Part shown: one piece after another, positions 57,697 through 64,000 of the stretch
How the letters are laid out: the number at the start of each line of letters is the position of its first letter
Numbering within the stretch: the first letter of the stretch is position 1
Made by a program: the position numbers and the translations under genes
DNA from: Valencia hispanica
Taxonomy: Eukaryota > Chordata > Actinopteri > Cyprinodontiformes > Valenciidae
Length of the DNA stretch: 64,000 nucleotides
NCBI GenBank assembly: GCA_963556495.2
Contig: OY747709.1
Span: 22,972,900 to 23,036,899, forward strand
Direction: 5' to 3'
The notes under the pieces: generated by a model
Told to the model about the DNA's origin: nothing
The model's input: the letters and a program-made list of their open reading frames with translations, nothing else
Databases searched by the model: none

Positions 57697-58680
57697 ATGT
57701 CGAAGAGGTTAACACTTGAGGAGCGGATCGAAATCGTGTTGATGTCTGGTGAACGCAGTAACCGGGTCATTGCAGCAGATTTCAATGCAAGACACCCTAC
57801 GAGACCACCCATCTCCCATGCTACAGTCAGCAAACTGCTTGCTAAGTTTCGTGAAACTGGTTCAGTGTTGGATTTGTCAAAATGTGGACGCAAGAAAACT
57901 GTCACTAATGAAGAAACATCAGTGGCTGTCCTAACTTCATTCAGCAAGAGCCCACAGCGTAGCACTCGCCGCACGTCACTGGAGAGTGGCATTAGTCGAA
58001 CATCCCTTCGGAGGATATTAGCTACTCACAAATGGCACCCTTACAAACTCCAGCTACTGCAGCATCTCAACGAGGATGATCCAGATCGGCGCACAGCATT
58101 TGCAGAATGGGCAAAACAAAAATTGGAACAGGACCCTCAGTTTCCGTCTGACACTAACCCACATTGGATTGATCCCTCCAAGACTGTTGGAACAACAAAA
58201 GTGATGGTTTGGTGTGGTATATGGGGTACAACGATAGTGGGTCCATTCTTCATCAATGGAAACCTCAAGGCCACTGGATATTTGAAATTGCTACATGATG
58301 ATGTGTTTCCCTCTTTATGCACTGAAGCTGGCACGTTCCCTGAGTTTTTCCAGCAAGATGGTGCACCACCACATTATGGGTGCCAGGTCCGAGCATTCCT
58401 AGATGAACAGTTTCCTGGAAAGTGGATTGGCCGTCGTGGGCCAGTTGAATGGCCCCCAAGGTCTCCCGATCTGACGCCCTTAGACTTTTATCTTTGGGGT
58501 CATCTGAAAGCAATTGTCTATGGTGTGAAGATACGAGATGTGCAGCACCTGAAACTACGGATACTGGATGCCTGTGCTGGCATTTCTCCTGCGGTGTTGC
58601 AATCAGTGTGTGACGAGTGGGAGAAGAGGGTTGCATTGACAATCCAACACAATGGGCAGCACATTGAACACATTTTATAA
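57697..58680 (+). CDS. DD41D mariner-like transposase, in-frame deletion
   Basis: From the ATG at 57697 (MSKRLTLEER) the frame runs 327 codons without interruption to TAA. I chose this ATG because upstream codons have no start and belong to the terminal repeat, and TTCACAG before it may be an acceptor. Residues 1-60 hold the first helix-turn-helix, followed by KCGRKKT as basic linker. The later catalytic residues are present: D221 in FFQQDGAPPHYG and D263 in PDLTPLDFYLWG, with 41 residues between (DD41D type). The usual first catalytic Asp (a FSDE-like motif) is missing: only 24 residues separate FAEWAKQKLEQDPQF from VMVWCGIWG. An in-frame deletion near 58146 explains this. The protein should bind DNA but not cut it. 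Confidence 0.9.
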   Translation: MSKRLTLEERIEIVLMSGERSNRVIAADFNARHPTRPPISHATVSKLLAKFRETGSVLDLSKCGRKKTVTNEETSVAVLTSFSKSPQRSTRRTSLESGISRTSLRRILATHKWHPYKLQLLQHLNEDDPDRRTAFAEWAKQKLEQDPQFPSDTNPHWIDPSKTVGTTKVMVWCGIWGTTIVGPFFINGNLKATGYLKLLHDDVFPSLCTEAGTFPEFFQQDGAPPHYGCQVRAFLDEQFPGKWIGRRGPVEWPPRSPDLTPLDFYLWGHLKAIVYGVKIRDVQHLKLRILDACAGISPAVLQSVCDEWEKRVALTIQHNGQHIEHIL

Positions 58681-58686
58681 GTGGTC

Positions 58687-58971
58687 AGAAACTTGTAAAT
58701 AACTCATGAAAGAATAAAGTTACGTTGAAACCAAGCACACCATTGTTTTTCTTGAGACATTACCAATAAGTTTGATGTGTCACATGGCCCTCTTCCTATT
58801 GAAAAAACAAAAGTTGTATCCAAGATGGCCGACTTCTAAATGGCCACCATGGTCACCACCCATCTTAAGGAGTTTCCCCCCTCACATATCCTAATGTGCC
58901 ACAAACAGGACTTTGATATCACCTACCATTCTCATGTTATTACGGTGTATCCATATAAATGGCCCACCCTG
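58687..58971. repeat. Right inverted terminal repeat of DD41D element
   Basis: 285 bp, the partner of the left repeat. It begins 6 bp after the transposase stop codon (TAA at 58678-58680). Confidence 0.95.
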
Positions 58972-58976
58972 TATAT

Positions 58977-58977
<1 letters not shown>

Positions 58978-59019
<42 letters not shown>
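58978..59019. repeat. (GA)n microsatellite
   Basis: About 20 AG/GA units, beginning six bases after the right TA of the DD41D element. Confidence 0.95.
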
Positions 59020-59021
<2 letters not shown>

Positions 59022-59125
59022 CTTTGAGTAAGACCATACATATTGTGAATTTTAAAACTGAATTTAACTGTACAAAAACTGTCACAGCATTCTAAACACT
59101 CCAACCTGTTTCATACATAACACAT
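59020..59125. mobile_element. Repeat B fragment
   Basis: ACTTTGAGTAAGACC, AAACTGAATTTAACTGTAC and AAAACTGTCACAGCATTCTAAACAC match 63190-63280 of repeat B copy 2. The end merges into the 61-bp tandem duplication. Confidence 0.75.
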
Positions 59126-59222
59126 ATGTATGTACGTGTATATATATATATTAATAATCTCCCAACCTGTTTCATACATAACACATATGTATGTACGTGT
59201 ATATATATATATTAATAATCTC
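59101..59222. repeat. Perfect tandem duplication, 61-bp unit
   Basis: The unit CCAACCTGTTTCATACATAA to TAATCTC occurs twice without any difference (59101-59161 and 59162-59222). The first bases of the unit belong to repeat B. A TATATATA stretch lies within each unit. Confidence 0.92.
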
Positions 59223-59275
59223 CATCCATTATCTATGCCGTCTATCCTTTGCAGGGTTGAGGGGGGCTGGTGGCA
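59222..59275. repeat. Fragment of a common fish dispersed repeat
   Basis: TCCATCCATTATCTATGCCG and CTATCCTTTGCAGGGTTGAGG resemble the start of a widespread repeat (TCCATTATCTATACCGCTTATCC type). Only about 50 bp are present. Confidence 0.4.
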
Positions 59276-59435
59276 GGCAAGACAGATAGGGCAATTTAGC
59301 TGGGGGGGTGTGGCTTATTTTTTGCGTTTTTACATCCTGTTGGCAGTGGGTTACATACTACTGAGTCAAACCTTTTTTGACACCCTTTCTATGTACACAT
59401 TCATATTATACATCATTTAGAAGCTGAGATTTTTT

Positions 59436-59635
59436 CAGGGGCGGGCTGGCCAGAGGGAGGTTTGGGAGTTTTCCCGAACGGCCGGTCTGTTCTAGATCGG
59501 TGGCTAGAATGTTTGTTTTTGTACTCCAAAAGCAGCCACGGTTGAGCCACTGTCATGATCCTGCTGTGTATCTACTTGTGTACGTGAGTAAGGCATCTTC
59601 CTTCGTAGAAGATCTTTGTAAGCGCAACGGCTGCA
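59436..59635. repeat. Dispersed repeat A, copy 2
   Basis: Matches 27987-28215 in the same order and strand, beginning GCGGGCTGGCCAGAGGGAGG. It probably extends beyond the shared part to about 59690. Confidence 0.75.
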
Positions 59636-59690
59636 GCTGCAAGTGATTAGTACTTCTCCCTGCTGCGCTCGATTCTGCTGTCAACTATTT

Positions 59691-60356
59691 TGATATTGTT
59701 TGCTAGCTGCTACCAGACGTCAGTAGCTCTCTTCTGCTTTGAAAGGAAGCCAGCCTAACCTCACAGTACGTCCAAATATAGGTTGCCTCGCGCCAGAAAG
59801 TTTGAGATATTCATGGAAAGAAAATTTAAATTCTGATCCACGACCCACCTGAGGTAAAGAAACTGTCAAACTCCCAGGCTGAATTTCAACACCATCCTAC
59901 CCCTGCTTGTGATTCAAATGACGCATGCCAATCAATAATACAATCATAACTTTGGAGACGGTACACGCTTTTGTCAAACCACTCAGAAAGCAAATAGATC
60001 ACAACTTTTCGTTCGAAGCCACATTTCCAAAACTCAGAATAAAGCCATCTGGAACAAAAACGGTCTTTTTACATCCTCAATGGTCCAGTTAATGTCCTCC
60101 TTTAAAATAGTTAGTCCACAACAAGTCTTATGTTCAAAATCCAACAGAATATTCTGCTGAAACATTGATAATTCCCTACCATGGGTGTATTTCTCACAAA
60201 ATGTAATCAGAACTGCCATTAGCATGCAAGTTAGCCTAACAAAAACACAGCACACTTCTTTAATTTCTTTGTGTTTATAAACAACCTGCAAACATCAAAC
60301 TGGTGCCTTACAACCACCGACTGGTATGGAGGTGTGGACCAGAGGCGGGGTAGTGT
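59691..60356. other. No gene recognised
   Basis: Unremarkable AT-rich sequence, with no clear open frame or repeat. Confidence 0.5.
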
Positions 60357-61099
<743 letters not shown>

Positions 61100-61100
<1 letters not shown>

Positions 61101-61345
61101 ATTCCACATTCCACCATTTCATTTTCCATGTAATTAAATCAGTTAAATGTTATAAAAACATGTAAACTCCATCAATGACTAAGATCCATTTGCATTTTTA
61201 ATCAGGACAGATTAATTCTAATAAGCGTGCTGGGCTAAGGCGATGACAGAGCAGGCCTATTGTGTGTCTGTCACACTCATTTAATTCCATCATTATGCCC
61301 CATATCCTATTATGATAATTGGCTTTTCGTTCTCAATCAACAACC
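61100..61345. promoter_or_regulatory. Candidate conserved non-coding block with octamer motif
   Basis: A repeat-free AT-rich block with a perfect POU octamer ATTTGCAT (61188-61195) and the words ATTTAATTCC, GATTAATTC and TATGATAATTGGC. No open frame fits. Possible intronic enhancer; conservation cannot be shown here. Confidence 0.3.
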
Positions 61346-61812
61346 AGTCAAGGTTATTAAGTAATAATCTCTGATTAAACCACTTTTAACCTTAAACACG
61401 TCAAAACTTTGCAAGCTTAAAAACAGAAAGCACCTGATCGCGCATACTAATGATTCAAAACCACCACCGAGTCTGGTTAATTCAACATGGCCATTTGCGT
61501 TACATGAAAAATGACTGTCAAGAGGCTCGATGTAGATGCTCAGCATCGAATGTAATGCAAACACATGAGACTGAGGGCATAGGCATCTCATTCTGTTTCA
61601 CTTGGAGATTTACATTTGCTCCCTTCTCAGTGCAGTCACTCAAAACCTGTTAGAGAGCCTCAAAACTACATCTGCAAACACATATAGAAGGCCACATGTC
61701 TACAACACAAAGCAAAAGTTGCTAATATTACACATCACTGTAAAGAGAACACAACCTGTGATGTTTTACCTAGGCTATTCATCTATGTATTACTGATGGT
61801 CACTTTGAATTA
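61346..61812. other. No gene recognised
   Basis: Unremarkable mixed sequence before the Tc1 relic. Confidence 0.5.
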
Positions 61813-62585
61813 CAGTGCCTTGTAAAAGTGTTCAATCCCCTTCAAATTCTCAACATTTGTCCACAACACAAAATTTTATATATTTTTTATTTAGATTAGC
61901 TCAACACACAGTATTGTTTAATTGTGTGGGGAAGAAAAATATGTGCTTTTCAGTTGTGCTTTTCAAGTGTGGCATGCATTTACATTAGGCTCCACTGAGT
62001 CAATGCTTTGCTGCACATCTACAGACTAAATTTTGCTTTGATTGAAATCATTCCATTGTAGCTGTGGTAAAATCTTTACAGCCACTGTTCAGCTGCAAGG
62101 CAGATCCAATGCTTTCTTCAGGGAAGGCCCGGTATTTTCTTGCCCCTGCTGCATGAAAGCATCCTTTCAGAATATTACCCCAACTATGTCCCATCATAAT
62201 GATGGTCCATTCAAAGTGATGAATAGAGTTAGTCACACCATGTCTCCTACATGGTTTGTGGAAATCTTTAACCAGGACTTCTTACGTATTTCAATTAACA
62301 GTAGTTTCTTTCTTGCCACTAAATCAGATAAACCAGATTTGTGAAGTCCACAACTTTGAGTTTTCCAGTCAACCGATTCTCCCACCTGAAACATAGATCT
62401 CTGTGGCCCCACTGAGTTTGAATTGCAAAATTCTTACAGCCATGTGTCATATTTCTTCCACATCACAATTGTCCACTTTGTGTTGATTATTCACTTTTAA
62501 TCCCAATAAAATCCAAGGATGTTTGTGGTTTGTTACACAAGGAAATGGAGAAGTTCTATGGGTAGATTCGAGTACCTTAAAATAA
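61813..62585 (-). mobile_element. Tc1 relic
   Basis: It begins ACAGTGCCTTGTAAAAGTGTTC, a Tc1 terminus, and on the plus strand shows the reversed transposase phrases GGCCCGGTATTTTC near 62127 and GCATGAAAGCATCC near 62151. It closes near AATCCCAATAAAATCCAAGG (62501) and a decayed AGAAGTTCTATGGGTA terminus. All frames are broken. Confidence 0.7.
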
Positions 62586-63103
62586 TCAATAAGCTGTGTG
62601 TGATTTCTTTTTTAAACTTTTGGGAGCCAAACTCTTTCTTGATATTAACTTAGATCAGTATTTATTCATGTAATTCTAAGAGATTTGCTATACTGTAAAA
62701 TTTCTTTTTTTTCCTTTCATTATAAACACTATTCAGCCTTACTTCAGCATTAATGAATAAACTAGTTACTCGATTTGGGGTTTACCCTGCGCTTGCCTCC
62801 TTTGTTTATCTGTCACGTCAGCATTGTGTCGAGTAACTGACAGCGCAAAAGTGTAACTGAGAGAGAGACATCAGAGAAGTCAGATATATGGATGAATTAT
62901 GTGAACCCTACAATGATAATGGTTGTGACAGCTACAGCATCTGGGGATTTGTAAAGCCAACATGTTACCACATGAGTAAAAGAACTAACTGAAAGCCAGG
63001 AAATGCACAAGCCTGTGAGTCACAATGGTGAAAGTAGAGTATGACTCTGATAAATTACCTATCCCAAATTAAATGCGGCACTTACAGTATCACCAGTAAA
63101 TAT
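62586..63103. other. No gene recognised
   Basis: AT-rich sequence with no recognised element. Confidence 0.5.
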
Positions 63104-63530
63104 GGGGATGTGTATTGGTAGAAATCGGGCGATACGATATGCATCACGATACAGGGGAGACTATATGACATATTGCGATATGTTGCGATACTATGAGTAA
63201 GACTAATATATTGTGATTTTTAAAACTGAATTTAACTGTAGAAAAACTGTCACAGCATTCTAAACACATTAACCTGTGTCATACTTTAACACATCCAGTT
63301 TTATTACTAGATCTAGTTCATCCACTGGAACAAAGAAGGTGAAAAATAGGCCACAAACTACCAGTCATACTTTAAATTTTATTTAAAAAATGACTGCCAT
63401 CATTAATGGTTCCATTCGAAATCCTAAAACATAAAATAAAATAGAAAAACGATATTTTGCTTTTGAATATCGATACAATATCAGGAAATAAAATATTGCG
63501 ATACATCGGTGTATTGATATATACAATCTA
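63104..63530. mobile_element. Repeat B, copy 2 (most complete)
   Basis: It starts GGGGATGTGTATTGGTAG and contains CGGGCGATACGATATGCATCACG and the CGATATTTTGCTTTTGAATATC block shared with 38530-38778 and 59020-59125. The 3' end, ACATCCCTA in the copy at 38530, is lost here. The inverted GGGATGT/ACATCCC ends fit a non-autonomous DNA element. Confidence 0.7.
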
Positions 63531-64000
63531 TATATCAGTATTTGGTGAACCTTGTTCATTAGATCTGTGGATTTTTATTGCCACATGAATATAGTATATT
63601 AAACAGTTTATGTGATGTTTTTAAAGAAAGAAATCCAACTACAACTAATAACAACATGATTAATAGTCCATGCAACTACAGCCTTATCCTAAAATTACTA
63701 TAAATATCATGTTTTGGCTGTAAAACAAAAGACATTTGAGCTGTGATGTATCATGCATAATATTAATGCCAGGAAGTAGGGCAGCGGATGCCAGTCAAAC
63801 CAACAGATTGCAGATCTCATTCTTAGCCCAGTTACAATACTGCCATGGTTAAGTCAAGTGACATTTCTTTGAAACTGTCAAACAGGAAGCAATACTTTCA
63901 GCTTCATTTATCTGACAACCACAATCTGATGTTGATGGTAATGTGTTCTCACTAAATAATAGAAAAGTACAGAGCAAACCTCTGTGAAAATCCCAAAAAA
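63531..64000. other. No gene recognised
   Basis: AT-rich sequence to the window end with no recognised repeat or frame. Confidence 0.5.

Larger units (their letters stand above)
57392..58971 (+). mobile_element. Mariner-like (DD41D) DNA transposon, very young
   Basis: A 1580-bp element flanked by TA. Its inverted repeats of 285 bp (57392-57676 and 58687-58971) begin CAGGGTGGGCCATTTATATGG and differ at only two positions. The single frame between them is a transposase that lacks its first catalytic segment. The near-identical ends suggest very recent insertion. The copy is non-autonomous because the enzyme is defective, but its ends look usable by an intact relative. It lies between an AT tract and a GA tract. 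Confidence 0.95.

Noticed and set aside
59101..59222. Possible CRISPR-like direct repeats
   Set aside because: Only two adjacent 61-bp copies with no spacers, in a eukaryotic context; a plain tandem duplication.

Overview
The window looks like non-coding, repeat-rich DNA of a ray-finned (teleost) fish. It is AT-rich and holds Rex1-, Rex3- and L2-type LINE copies, many Tc1/mariner relics, a tRNA-derived SINE, short inverted-repeat elements and long AT, GAAA and GA microsatellites. There are no operons, ribosome-binding sites, CRISPR arrays or other prokaryotic features. No full-length host coding sequence is visible.

The one likely host coding piece is a 60-bp minus-strand exon at 20586-20645. 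It has a good acceptor and donor and is open in one frame only. Its peptide resembles the short second coding exon of the TOX HMG-box family (TOX/TOX2) as I remember it. If that is right, the window is two large intron parts of a tox/tox2-like gene read right to left: intron 1 sequence at 20646-64000 and intron 2 sequence at 1-20585. Several repeat-free blocks with homeodomain- or POU-like motifs (about 10.4, 18.4, 22.9, 23.6, 46.1, 50.8 and 61.1 kb) could be intronic enhancers. That idea is inference.

Layout. 1.2-4.8 kb: an old minus-strand L2 LINE split by a roughly 1.6-kb insertion with a THAP-like motif. 8.1-8.9 kb: Rex3 relic (minus). 11.0 and 14.6-15.2 kb: Tc1 relics. 16.8-18.0 kb: Rex3 relic (plus). 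19.8-20.6 kb: a Tc1 relic ending about 10 bp from the exon's splice donor. 21.3-25.1 kb: more Tc1 relics. 25.2, 26.6 and 29.8 kb: microsatellites. 28.8-29.5 kb: a hAT-like non-autonomous element. 29.9-31.5 kb: a near-intact Tc1 transposon inside an (AT)n tract, its transposase broken by one TGA. 31.7-32.7 kb: an inverted-repeat element carrying a SINE. 35.7-38.3 kb: a 5'-truncated L2 followed by an internally deleted Tc1. 41.2-43.4 kb: a Rex1 LINE interrupted by a young Rex3 with a perfect 16-bp target-site duplication. 45-56 kb: Tc1 relics, candidate conserved elements and further dispersed repeats. 57.4-59.0 kb: a very young mariner-like (DD41D) element with 285-bp inverted repeats differing at 2 positions, whose uninterrupted transposase frame lacks the first catalytic Asp region. 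59.0-63.5 kb: a perfect 61-bp tandem duplication, an AAAT/AT microsatellite, a Tc1 relic and a short inverted-repeat element.

The mobile elements do not form a pathway; they are layers of insertion of different ages. I found no clearly new biological system. The most useful observations are the TOX-like exon, the nested Rex3-in-Rex1 insertion with its target duplication, the young DD41D element, and the Tc1 with a single CpG-type stop. Family names rest on recognition from memory, since no database search could be run.
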